Assembly (NCBI RefSeq): GCF_008271365.1
Contig: NZ_CP043430.1
Coordinates: 1,302,001-1,366,000, forward strand
Direction of reading: 5' to 3'
DNA length: 64,000 nucleotides
Origin: Microbacterium sp. 1S1
Lineage (GTDB): Bacteria; Actinomycetota; Actinomycetes; Actinomycetales; Microbacteriaceae
Shown: positions 15,212-23,518 of the stretch, piece by piece
Position numbering within the stretch: position 1 is the first letter of the stretch
Layout of the letters: every line of letters starts with the position of its first letter
Program-made: the position numbers and the translations under genes
The notes under the pieces: model-generated
The model's database searches: none
Told to the model about the DNA's origin: nothing
What the model saw: the letters and a program-made list of their open reading frames with translations, nothing else

Positions 15212-18200
15212 TTGTCGAAACTCGCCATCCTCAGCCTGAAGAACCGAGCGCTGATCGCGCTCGTGACGATCGTCGCCGCGGTGTTCGGCGGCCTCGCGCT
15301 CACGAACCTGAAACAGGAGCTCATCCCGTCGCTCGAGCTGCCGGCGCTCGTGGTCATGACCACGTACCCCGGCGCCTCCCCGGAGGTGGTCGAGAACGAC
15401 GTCTCCACGCCGATCGAGTCCGCGATCCAGGGCGTCCCCGACCTCGAGTCGACGACGGCGACGAGCACGACCAACGCGTCCATCGTGCAGGCGATGTTCT
15501 CCTACGGCACGAACCTCGCGACCGCGGAGCAGAAGATCCAGCAGGCGATCAACCGCATCTCCTCGCAACTGCCGGAGGACGTCACGCCCCAGGTGCTCTC
15601 GGTGTCGATCGACGACTTCCCGGTGATCCAGGTGGCGGTCACCGGGTTCGAGGACGCGGACAACGCCCAGGCGCAGCTCGAGAGCGTCGCGATCCCCGAC
15701 CTGGAGGATGTCGACGGGGTGAACGCGGCCGAGATCGTCGGCGGCGTCGGACAACGCATCACCGTCACGCCGGACGCCGCGAAGCTCGCGGCGGCGGGGC
15801 AGAGCACGCAGGCGATCACCACGGCACTGCAGCAGAACGGCACGCTCTTCCCCGGTGGCGACATCACCGAGGACGGCGAGACGCTGACGGTGCAGACCGG
15901 CGCCAAGATCACCTCGGTCGACGAGATCGCCGCCCTGCCCCTGGTCGGCACGGAGCTCACGATCGGAGACGTCGCGACCGTGGCCCAGGTGTCCGACCCG
16001 GTGACCTCGATCTCCCGCGTCGACGGCGAGGACGCCCTGTCGATCTCGATCACCAAGCTCCCCGCCGCGAACACAGTCGAGGTGTCGCAGGGGGTGCTCG
16101 CCGCGCTCGACGAGATCGGGGAGGCGCTGCCCGATGCCGAGTTCACGGTTGTGTTCGACCAGGCACCGTTCATCGTGCAGTCCATCGACACCCTCGCCAC
16201 GGAAGGCCTCCTCGGCCTCGTGATGGCGGTGCTCGTGATCCTCGTGTTCCTGCTGTCGGTGCGCTCGACGCTGGTCACCGCGATCTCGATCCCGACCTCT
16301 GTCCTCATCACGTTCATCGGGCTGCAGGCGTTCGGCTACTCCCTGAACGTGCTGACCCTCGGGGCGCTCACGATCGCGATCGGCCGCGTGGTCGACGACT
16401 CCATCGTGGTGATCGAGAACATCAAGCGCCATTACGTCGGCGACGCGGACAAGGGCGATGCGATCCGGCTCGCGGTGCGGGAGGTCGCCGCGGCCATCAC
16501 CGCGTCGACCATCACGACCGTGGCGGTGTTCCTGCCGATCGTGTTCGTCGGCGACATGGTGGGCGAGCTGTTCCGTCCGTTCGCGATGACGGTCACGATC
16601 GCGATGGTCGCCTCGCTCTTCGTGGCGCTGACGATCGTGCCGGTGCTCGCCTACTGGTTCCTCAAGCCCGGCAAGCCGCTCCTCGACGAGCACGGGAACG
16701 CGATCGACCCGGAAGACCCCGCCGCGCCGCCGACCACGCTCCAGCGCGGCTACCGCCCGATCCTCGGCTGGACGCTGAAGCACTCGGGCCTCACGGTGGC
16801 GCTCGCCGTGGTCGTCCTCGCCGGAACCCTCGCCGCCGCGCCGCTGATGAAGGTGAACTTCCTCAGCGACTCCGGTCAGAACACCATGACCGTGACGCAG
16901 GACCTCGGGCCGACCGCGAGCCTGCAGGCGAAGTCCGACGCCGCTGCTCCCGTCGAGGAGGCCCTCCTCGACATCGACGGCATCGAGCACGTACAGGCGT
17001 CGATCGGATCGAGCGGCTCCGCCCTTCGTGACGCCTTCTCCGGCGGGGCGGGGATCACCTACTCCGTGCTGACCGACGGAGACGCCGACCAGGAGAAGCT
17101 GCGCGCCGAGGTCCAGGACGCGATCGACGGCCTCGGCGACGAGGCCGGCGAGGTCACCGTCGCGGCGTCCGCCGGTTTCGGATCCAGTGACATCGAGATC
17201 ACCGTGACGGCGGCGAACGGCGATGACCTCGCCACTGCGACCTCCGCCGTGGTGGAGGAGCTCGACGGCCGGGAGGGCATCGGGCAGGTCACGGACAACC
17301 TCGCCGAGGCGCTGCCCTACATCGCCGTGGTCGTTGACCGTGAGGCCGCCGCGCGGGTCGGACTGTCCGAGGTCGCCGTCGGCACGATCGTGTCGAACAC
17401 GATGCGTCCGCAGCAGATCGGTTCGGTCGAGATCGACGACACCGCGCTGACCGTGTACCTCGTCAACCCGGAGCCGCCGACGACGGTCGCCGCCCTCCAG
17501 CAGCTCGCGATCCCCACGGCTACGGGCATCGTGCCGCTGCAGGACATCGCGACCGTGGAGCAGCGCAACGGTCCCACCTCGATCACCACCGAGCAGGGCC
17601 GCCGCACCTCGACGGTCACCGTGCCGCCCGCCTCGGACAACCTCGCGGTCGCCACCCAGTCGGTCACCGAGGCGCTCGCCGCGGCCGACCTTCCCGACGG
17701 CGCTTCGGCAGAGGTCGGCGGCGTCGCCTCGCAGCAGGCCGATTCGTTCGCGCAGCTCGGCCTGGCGATGCTCGCCGCGATCCTCATCGTGTACGTCGTG
17801 ATGGTGGCGACGTTCAAGTCGCTCCGTCAGCCGCTGCTGCTGCTGATCTCGGTCCCGTTCGCGGCGACCGGTGCGATCCTGCTGCAGATCGTGACGGGTG
17901 TGCCTCTCGGCGTGGCCTCGCTGATCGGCGTGCTGATGCTCATCGGTATCGTCGTGACGAACGCGATCGTGCTCGTCGATCTCGTGAACCAGTACCGGGA
18001 GAAGGGACTGTCGACCGCGGAGGCCGTGATGGCCGGTGGGGAGAAGCGTCTGCGTCCCATCCTCATGACCGCGCTCGCCACGATCCTCGCCCTCACACCG
18101 ATGGCGCTGGGGATCACCGGGCACGGCGGGTTCATCTCGCAGCCGCTCGCCATCGTGGTGATCGGCGGCCTCGTCTCGTCCACGGTGCTGACGCTCATCG

Positions 18201-18349
18201 TGCTGCCGACCCTGTACAACCTCGTCGAGGGAGCGCGGGAGCGGCGTCGGGCACGCAAGGACGAGCATCAGGACGCCCCGCCGGTGCCCGTCCACGCGGA
18301 CGGCACCCCGGTCAGTCGTCGGGAACTCCGCGAGCAGCACGGCGACTAG
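15212..18349 (+). CDS. RND family efflux transporter permease (SwrC/AcrB-like)
   Basis: 1045 residues with the RND architecture: helix 1 at about 11-31, a large extracytoplasmic domain, a six-helix bundle, a second extracytoplasmic domain and a final six-helix bundle. The proton-relay Asp pair in helix 4 is intact (D395-D396 in AIGRVVDDSIVVIENI). No adaptor or outer-membrane gene accompanies it, as in Gram-positive SwrC-type pumps. It starts with TTG at 15212. A hydrophilic tail (RRRARKDEHQDAPPVPVH) ends the protein. It probably exports amphiphilic compounds under TetR control. Confidence 0.92.
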   Translation: MSKLAILSLKNRALIALVTIVAAVFGGLALTNLKQELIPSLELPALVVMTTYPGASPEVVENDVSTPIESAIQGVPDLESTTATSTTNASIVQAMFSYGTNLATAEQKIQQAINRISSQLPEDVTPQVLSVSIDDFPVIQVAVTGFEDADNAQAQLESVAIPDLEDVDGVNAAEIVGGVGQRITVTPDAAKLAAAGQSTQAITTALQQNGTLFPGGDITEDGETLTVQTGAKITSVDEIAALPLVGTELTIGDVATVAQVSDPVTSISRVDGEDALSISITKLPAANTVEVSQGVLAALDEIGEALPDAEFTVVFDQAPFIVQSIDTLATEGLLGLVMAVLVILVFLLSVRSTLVTAISIPTSVLITFIGLQAFGYSLNVLTLGALTIAIGRVVDDSIVVIENIKRHYVGDADKGDAIRLAVREVAAAITASTITTVAVFLPIVFVGDMVGELFRPFAMTVTIAMVASLFVALTIVPVLAYWFLKPGKPLLDEHGNAIDPEDPAAPPTTLQRGYRPILGWTLKHSGLTVALAVVVLAGTLAAAPLMKVNFLSDSGQNTMTVTQDLGPTASLQAKSDAAAPVEEALLDIDGIEHVQASIGSSGSALRDAFSGGAGITYSVLTDGDADQEKLRAEVQDAIDGLGDEAGEVTVAASAGFGSSDIEITVTAANGDDLATATSAVVEELDGREGIGQVTDNLAEALPYIAVVVDREAAARVGLSEVAVGTIVSNTMRPQQIGSVEIDDTALTVYLVNPEPPTTVAALQQLAIPTATGIVPLQDIATVEQRNGPTSITTEQGRRTSTVTVPPASDNLAVATQSVTEALAAADLPDGASAEVGGVASQQADSFAQLGLAMLAAILIVYVVMVATFKSLRQPLLLLISVPFAATGAILLQIVTGVPLGVASLIGVLMLIGIVVTNAIVLVDLVNQYREKGLSTAEAVMAGGEKRLRPILMTALATILALTPMALGITGHGGFISQPLAIVVIGGLVSSTVLTLIVLPTLYNLVEGARERRRARKDEHQDAPPVPVHADGTPVSRRELREQHGD

Positions 18350-18361
18350 CCGCCGCGCGTC

Positions 18362-18440
18362 CACAACTCAGGAGAAGAGCCCCGGTTCCCGTCCGTCAGA
18401 CGGGGACCGGGGCTTTCGCGAGCGGTTCTCCTGAGTCGTG
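18362..18440. terminator. Compound palindromic element E1 (conserved outer arms, inner terminator hairpin)
   Basis: Outer arms CACAACTCAGGAGAA (18362) and TTCTCCTGAGTCGTG (to 18440) enclose a strong inner hairpin, AGCCCCGGTTCCCGTC with GACGGGGACCGGGGCT (18378-18414), followed by TTT. It separates the convergent RND and mutarotase genes. The outer arms recur at 21694 and 25803. Confidence 0.75.
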
Positions 18441-18448
18441 AACCGCGG

Positions 18449-19345
18449 TCAGGCGAAGGAGAGGCCCCACTCCAGGGTCCAGGTCTCGCCGGGAGCCAGG
18501 CGGCGCAGGCCGAGGCCGCTGTTGAACGCGTCCGCCGGGGCCGTCATCGGCTCGATCGCCACCGCCAGCGGGGTGCCGGGATAGTTCGTGGCCGTGTACA
18601 CCTGCACGAAGTCGAAGCCTTCGCCCTGCCAGAGGGTGATCGCGCGACCGTCGGGGGCGGTGAGGGTGTGCCGTACCCGTCCGTCGGGGTCGCGCTCGAG
18701 GTCGGTGAACCCGGTGTCGAGGGAGACGTCGCCGACGCGGAGGCCCTCGCGGAGGGCCGGATCGGCGGGGCGGGTGCCGATCGGGAGCATCCGGTCGTCC
18801 GTTTCGAACGCGGTACGGGCGGGGACGCGGAGCATCAGATCGTGCGGGTCGACGTCGCCGATGGTCGGGAACGGGTGCGTGCCGAGAGCGACCGGAGCCG
18901 GAGCGTCGGACCAGTTCGTGAGAGTGTGCGTGACCTCGACGCCGTCCGCGGTGAGGACATAAGCGACGGACGTCTCGATCAGGTACGGGTATCCCGTCTG
19001 CGGGAACACCGTCGCGCTCAGGGTCGCGGCGCCCTCCGTCTGCTCGACCGTGTAGGCGGTGTAGCGGAGGAGCCCGTGGCTGGCGGTGTTCGTCTTCGGC
19101 TCGCTGAGGGAGAGCTGGCGGTTCGTTCCGTCATCGTCCCACCGCCCGTCCCGGATGCGATTCGGCCAGGGCACCAGCACGACTCCGGAGCAGGACGGTG
19201 TGGGGACGTCGAGGGGGTACGGCGAGATGAGATCGACCTCGCCGATGCGCAGGCGACGCAGCGAGGCGCCGACCTGGGCGATCTGTGCGGTCACGTCACC
19301 GAGACGGAGGTGGACCTGGGTGCCGGTGGGGGAGACGGAGTTCAC
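18449..19345 (-). CDS. Aldose 1-epimerase (mutarotase) family protein
   Basis: 298 residues, galactose mutarotase-like beta-sandwich. Recognisable segments are VVLVPWPNRIRDGRW, SHGLLRYTAY with the conserved His, VALGTHPFPTIG with the second His, and AIEPMTAPADAFNSG with the catalytic Glu. It interconverts alpha and beta anomers of a sugar in the cytoplasm. The annotated start is GTG at 19343-19345; a TACGAT hexamer 6 nt upstream suggests a leaderless mRNA. A longer open frame upstream overlaps the helicase leader and lacks similarity. Confidence 0.88.
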   Translation of the reverse strand: MNSVSPTGTQVHLRLGDVTAQIAQVGASLRRLRIGEVDLISPYPLDVPTPSCSGVVLVPWPNRIRDGRWDDDGTNRQLSLSEPKTNTASHGLLRYTAYTVEQTEGAATLSATVFPQTGYPYLIETSVAYVLTADGVEVTHTLTNWSDAPAPVALGTHPFPTIGDVDPHDLMLRVPARTAFETDDRMLPIGTRPADPALREGLRVGDVSLDTGFTDLERDPDGRVRHTLTAPDGRAITLWQGEGFDFVQVYTATNYPGTPLAVAIEPMTAPADAFNSGLGLRRLAPGETWTLEWGLSFA

Positions 19346-19487
19346 CTCGACATCGTAAGGCCGGAGGCCGCAGGAGTGCGGGGGTCTCCCAGAGTCGGCG
19401 AGTAGGATGGACTGGTCGGCTTCGGACACCCGCGCAGGGCGCGGACGTTTTTCAGTGTGTGAAGTGTGAGTCCAGGGGCCGATGGTG

Positions 19488-19503
19488 CACGTCGATCGAC
19501 GTG
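19488..19503. other. Perfect 16-bp palindrome in the helicase leader
   Basis: CACGTCGATCGACGTG is a perfect palindrome about 120 bp upstream of the helicase start. It could be a protein-binding site or a hairpin in a long 5' untranslated region. The rest of 19346-19619 holds no gene I can support. Confidence 0.5.
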
Positions 19504-19619
19504 AATCAACCATCACAGGAATGGCCCCGGCCGCAGATCGTCCGGACTCCGCCCTCGTCGGAGTGCTTGCGCGTGCGCGCAGCGCTGTTCTCGTGCGAGA
19601 ACGCAAGAAGGACACCCGA

Positions 19620-21686
19620 ATGCCCAAGAACAAGAAGCCCCGCGGCGGTCGCGCCGCCGCGAACTTCGAGCCGCGCTACGGCGCCAAGAAGACATCGTTC
19701 CACGACCGTCACCGTCCGTCCGGCGGTCGGGACGCGGCGCGCGATGAGCGCCCCGCCCGCGACGACCGCGAAGGTCGCGCGACGAGCGGTTACGACCGCC
19801 GCCCGGGGAGCCGCAGCCCCGGCCACCGCGGCTACCGTCCGGACGAGGCGGAGTCCGGTGCCCCGAAGCGTCGGTGGAGCTCCCAGGAGCGCGCCGGCCG
19901 CGACGAGGCCCGCAACATCCGCAACCGTGCGGAGTCCGGGCGCCGCGAGGCCCCGCACCGCCGCGACGACCGCACCACGGGAGGCCGGTTCGAGGACCGC
20001 TCCGAGCGTCCGCGGTACGGCGACCGTGCCGGAACCGCGCGGTTCGACGCCCGTCCCCGTCGCGACGACCGGGGCGGTTCCGCACGCCAGGGATTCCGTG
20101 ACGGCGACCACCGTGACGGCGGACGTCCGCGGTTCGACGACCGCCGGACCGAGCGTCCTCGGTTCGACCGTGACGACCGCCCCCGCGGGGCCGACCGACG
20201 CGACGACCGCGGCCGCGCCGGCGATCAGGGAGGCGAGCGTTCCTACGACGCCGCCCGTGCGCGCCGTTCCTTCGACCGCGACCGCACGCAGCGCTCCTTC
20301 GAGGGGGGCCGCGAGCGGCCGTCGACCGGAGGGGCGTATCGCACCGAGCGCCCGCGTCGCGACGAGCGCCCTCCGCGTGACGAGCGTCCGACCCGCAGCG
20401 ACTGGAACGCGAAGCCGAAGGCGTCGTTCGAGCAGGCCGACGACGTCGTCCACGAGCGCCTCGAGGCACAGGCCGTGCAGGCCGTCGAGGTCGAGGGCGT
20501 CACCTTCGCCGACCTCGGCCTCGGCTCGAACATCACCGAGACCCTGAACAACATGGGCGCCGCGACGCCGTTCCCGATCCAGGCGGCGAGCATCCCGGCC
20601 GTCCTCGAGGGGCGCGACGTGCTCGCCCGCGGACGCACGGGCTCCGGCAAGACCATCGCCTTCGGCGCACCGCTCGTCGAGCGGGTGCTGCAGTCGCAGG
20701 CAGGCAAGCGCCGCGAGTTCGGCCGTGCGCCGCGCGCGATCATCCTCGCTCCGACGCGCGAGCTCGCGCTGCAGATCGACCGGACCATCCAGCCGATCGC
20801 CCGCAGCGTCGGCCTCTTCACGACGCAGATCTACGGCGGCGTGCCGCAGGGACGTCAGGTGGGCGCGCTGAAGAAGGGCGTCGATATCGTCATCGGCACC
20901 CCCGGTCGTGTCGAGGACCTGATGAACCAGGGCAAGCTCGACCTCTCCGACTGCCGGATCGCGGTGCTGGACGAGGCCGACCACATGTGCGAGCTCGGAT
21001 TCGTCGAACCCGTGCAGCGCATTCTCCGCCGCACGGCCGAGGGCAGCCAGAAGCTCCTGTTCTCCGCGACCCTCGACCGCGAGGTCGCGGCGCTGGTGGA
21101 CGAGTTCCTCGTGGACCCGGCCGTGTTCGAGGTCGCCGGTGAGGATCAGGAGTCCAGCACGATCGAGCACCGGGTGCTCGTGATCGAGCACCGCGATAAG
21201 GCCGACATCCTCACCTCCCTCGTCGACCGGGAGGGCAAGACGCTCGTCTTCGCCCGCACCCGTGCCTACGCCGAGATGCTGGCCGACCAGTTCGACGACG
21301 CCGGCATCCCCGCGGTGTCTCTGCACGGCGACCTCAACCAGGCCAAGCGGACGCGGAACCTGGAGAAGCTGACCTCGGGCCGGGTGAACGTGCTGGTGGC
21401 CACCGACGTCGCCGCTCGCGGCATCCACGTCGACGACATCGACCTCGTGGTCCAGGCCGATGCGCCGGACGAGTACAAGACCTACCTGCACCGCTCGGGT
21501 CGCACCGGTCGTGCGGGGCGTTCGGGCCGCGTCGTCACGCTCATCACACGTCAGCGCCAGCGTCGGATGACCGAGTTGCTCGGTCGCGCCGAGATCGAGG
21601 CCCCGTTCGAGCACGCTCGCCTCGACGACGACGTGATCGAGGAGATCGCCGGCCGCGCCCCGTCCGCCGCCGAGCTCACGTCCTGA
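19620..21686 (+). CDS. DEAD-box ATP-dependent RNA helicase with long RG/RD-rich N-terminus
   Basis: 688 residues. Residues 1-275 are a highly charged low-complexity region rich in RDDR, RPRFD and ERP motifs, probably disordered and RNA-binding. The helicase core follows: Q motif starting F296, Walker A GRTGSGKT (K344), PTREL, TPGR, DEAD at 451-454, SAT, and C-terminal motifs ATDVAARGIHVDD and HRSGRTGRAGRSG. The tail after the core is short, so the basic extension is N-terminal rather than C-terminal as in DeaD. The ATG at 19620 follows AAGAAGGA; an in-frame ATG 46 codons upstream lacks conservation. Likely role in ribosome assembly or RNA decay, perhaps in cold. Confidence 0.9.
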   Translation: MPKNKKPRGGRAAANFEPRYGAKKTSFHDRHRPSGGRDAARDERPARDDREGRATSGYDRRPGSRSPGHRGYRPDEAESGAPKRRWSSQERAGRDEARNIRNRAESGRREAPHRRDDRTTGGRFEDRSERPRYGDRAGTARFDARPRRDDRGGSARQGFRDGDHRDGGRPRFDDRRTERPRFDRDDRPRGADRRDDRGRAGDQGGERSYDAARARRSFDRDRTQRSFEGGRERPSTGGAYRTERPRRDERPPRDERPTRSDWNAKPKASFEQADDVVHERLEAQAVQAVEVEGVTFADLGLGSNITETLNNMGAATPFPIQAASIPAVLEGRDVLARGRTGSGKTIAFGAPLVERVLQSQAGKRREFGRAPRAIILAPTRELALQIDRTIQPIARSVGLFTTQIYGGVPQGRQVGALKKGVDIVIGTPGRVEDLMNQGKLDLSDCRIAVLDEADHMCELGFVEPVQRILRRTAEGSQKLLFSATLDREVAALVDEFLVDPAVFEVAGEDQESSTIEHRVLVIEHRDKADILTSLVDREGKTLVFARTRAYAEMLADQFDDAGIPAVSLHGDLNQAKRTRNLEKLTSGRVNVLVATDVAARGIHVDDIDLVVQADAPDEYKTYLHRSGRTGRAGRSGRVVTLITRQRQRRMTELLGRAEIEAPFEHARLDDDVIEEIAGRAPSAAELTS

Positions 21687-21693
21687 TCGCGTT

Positions 21694-21772
21694 CACAACT
21701 CAGGAGATGCGCATTCGAAGGCCCGGGAACCGCGGTTCCGGGGCCTTCCCACGCCCGGCCTCCTGAGTTGTG
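21694..21772. terminator. Compound palindromic element E2
   Basis: Outer arms CACAACTCAGGAG (21694-21706) and CTCCTGAGTTGTG (21760-21772) match perfectly. The inner hairpin pairs GAAGGCCCGGGAACC (21717) with GGTTCCGGGGCCTTC (to 21748) with one mismatch. It separates the convergent helicase and yaeQ genes. Same outer arms as E1, different inner stem, same 79-bp length. Confidence 0.75.
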
Positions 21773-21780
21773 GACGCGTG

Positions 21781-22320
21781 TCAGCCGAGCGTGTGCTCGT
21801 GCAGTGCCGTCGTCATGGTCGTGCCGTTGAGGTCGAGGTAAAGGACCCGCTCGGTGACCGTGAGGGTCAGGGTGTTCCGCCGCGCGAGGTGGGGCGTCGC
21901 GGTGTCGATGAAGCCGGGATCGAAGCTGTAGACCCGGATGTCCTCGGCGTTGTGGATGCGCTTGTCGGCCCACGGTGCCATGACCTTGGCCGGGTCGCGG
22001 TGCGTATAGACCACCGTCCGCTCCGCGAGGCGGGAAGCATGATGCAGTCGTGCGGCATCGGGAGCGCCCACCTCGATCCAGACGGTGATCCGTCCCGTGA
22101 GGTCGCGCACCAGAACCGCGGGCTCCTCGGTCTCGGAGACGCTGCCGCCGAACGCGACGCCCTCGGCGAACTCGAGCCCGTAAGCGAGGACGCGCGTGAG
22201 CATGTATGCGTCGGTCTCGGACGGATGCCGGGCCGCCCGGAGCGAGACGTCTTCGTACACGCCGCGATCGGTGTCGGCGAGCTGCATCTCGAACGTGTGG
22301 ACTGTCGAACCGATCGCCAT
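21781..22320 (-). CDS. yaeQ: YaeQ family protein
   Basis: 179 residues matching the YaeQ family along its length: an N-terminal strand IGSTVHTFEMQLADTDRGVY, the conserved SLRAARHPSETDAYMLTRVLAYGLEF, EPAVLVRDLTGRITVWIEVGAPDAARLHHAS and a C-terminal beta segment ending TALHEHTLG. YaeQ proteins have a PD-(D/E)XK-nuclease-like fold; the E. coli protein has been linked to suppression of rfaH defects, but a biochemical role is not established. A TAGGCT hexamer 8 nt before the ATG suggests a very short leader. Convergent with the helicase gene. Confidence 0.88.
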   Translation of the reverse strand: MAIGSTVHTFEMQLADTDRGVYEDVSLRAARHPSETDAYMLTRVLAYGLEFAEGVAFGGSVSETEEPAVLVRDLTGRITVWIEVGAPDAARLHHASRLAERTVVYTHRDPAKVMAPWADKRIHNAEDIRVYSFDPGFIDTATPHLARRNTLTLTVTERVLYLDLNGTTMTTALHEHTLG

Positions 22321-22363
22321 GATTCCCGAGCCTACGCGGCGCGGAGACCTCGCGCCGACCGGG

Positions 22364-23452
22364 TCAGAACAGCATCGGCTGCGTCGGGGCGGTGGCGCGC
22401 CCGCTTGGGGTGAACATCACCGTACCGCCCACCGGCGGCCCCGCCTGGACATGGCCCTGTCCCGGACGGAAACCGCGCCGCGGATAGTCGTCCTCGTGGC
22501 GGCCGTCGAGTCCGTGCATGCGGATCAGGGGACGAGCCCGTTTGGCCAGCCACTGCCGATACGGTTTCGGGGCCTCGACGGACGCCCCGGGGTACAGGCC
22601 GCGGTACGACGAGACGAGATCGGGACGGTTCTCACCGAGCCACTGGAAGAACCACGGCTTGACGCCAGGACGCAGATGCAGCGCGCCGTAGATCACGCTC
22701 CGTGCCCCGGCGGCCTTGATGCGGCGCAGGGCGTCGTCGATCGCGGCGAGAGAGTCGGTCAGGTGCGGCATGATCGGCATGAGGAACACCGTGACGGGGA
22801 ACCCGGCATCGGCGAGGGCCCGCACGGTGTCGAGGCGGGCCTGCGTGGTCGGGGCCCCCGGTTCGATCGCCTTCTGCAGCGCATCGTCGTACATCGCGAT
22901 CGACATCTGCACGTCGACCGGGACGCGCTGCGCCGCCTTCCTCAGCAGAGGGATGTCGCGGCGGATCAGCGTGCCCTTCGTGAGGATCGACATCGGCGTT
23001 CCCGACGCGGCCAGGGCCTCGATGATCCCCGGCATGAGGGCGTAGCGCCCCTCGGCCCTCTGGTACGGGTCGGTGTTGGTGCCGAGGGCGACCGTCTCGT
23101 GCTGCCAGCTCCCGCGGCGCAGCTCCCGCTCCAGCACCTCGACGACGTTGACCTTGACGACGATCTGCGAGTCGAAGTCGGCGCCGCCGTCGAGATCGAG
23201 GTACTCGTGCGTGCCTCGGGCGAAGCAGTACGTGCAGGCGTGAGAGCAGCCGCGATAGGGGTTGATCGTCCAGGCGAAGGGCATGCGGGAGGCGCCGGGG
23301 ACGTGGTTCAGGGCGGACTTCGACAGCACCTCGTGGAACGTCATACCGGAGAACTCCGGTGTGGTCACCGTGCGGAGGACACTGGATCGATTCTCGAGGC
23401 CCGGCAGTGCCGCCTCGTCGCCGTCCGCGAGCTTCTGTCCCTGCCACCGCAT
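22364..23452 (-). CDS. Radical SAM protein, Rv2578c / SplB-like family
   Basis: 362 residues. The 4Fe-4S motif is C69-x3-C73-x2-C76 (GCSHACTYC) preceded by FAWTINPYRGCSH, characteristic of the Rv2578c-type radical SAM family. A TIM-barrel core follows (LGTNTDPYQRAEG, SILTKGTLIRRD, QMSIAMYDDALQKAIEPGAPT). The C-terminal ~60 residues are Arg/Gly/Pro-rich. Substrate unknown; DNA-lesion repair has been proposed for relatives. The ATG at 23450-23452 lies 6 nt after TCGAAT, itself 17 bp after TTGACA, a good leaderless promoter. A longer open frame upstream overlaps the divergent vanY-type gene and is rejected. Confidence 0.87.
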   Translation of the reverse strand: MRWQGQKLADGDEAALPGLENRSSVLRTVTTPEFSGMTFHEVLSKSALNHVPGASRMPFAWTINPYRGCSHACTYCFARGTHEYLDLDGGADFDSQIVVKVNVVEVLERELRRGSWQHETVALGTNTDPYQRAEGRYALMPGIIEALAASGTPMSILTKGTLIRRDIPLLRKAAQRVPVDVQMSIAMYDDALQKAIEPGAPTTQARLDTVRALADAGFPVTVFLMPIMPHLTDSLAAIDDALRRIKAAGARSVIYGALHLRPGVKPWFFQWLGENRPDLVSSYRGLYPGASVEAPKPYRQWLAKRARPLIRMHGLDGRHEDDYPRRGFRPGQGHVQAGPPVGGTVMFTPSGRATAPTQPMLF

Positions 23453-23456
23453 GGTG

Positions 23457-23514
23457 CCATTCGAACAAAGAAACGAAACAATGTCAAGCGAGTATGGCAT
23501 CAATGTTCGAATGG
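23457..23514. promoter_or_regulatory. Divergent promoter with 11-bp inverted repeat
   Basis: CCATTCGAACA (23457-23467) and TGTTCGAATGG (23504-23514) are perfect inverted arms 36 bp apart. On the minus strand TTGACA (23482-23487) and TCGAAT (23459-23464), 17 bp apart, form the radical SAM promoter, so the left arm overlaps its -10. Confidence 0.6.
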
Positions 23515-23518
23515 AAGA

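Noticed and set aside
15077..18364. Antisense open frame of 1095 codons opposite the RND pump
   Set aside because: Low-complexity Arg/His/Asp-rich translation; the plus strand encodes a complete RND protein.
23461..23476. Canonical LexA (SOS) box
   Set aside because: TCGAACAAAGAAACGA keeps only one half of the TCGAAC-N4-GTTCGA consensus; the complementary half is 36 bp away.
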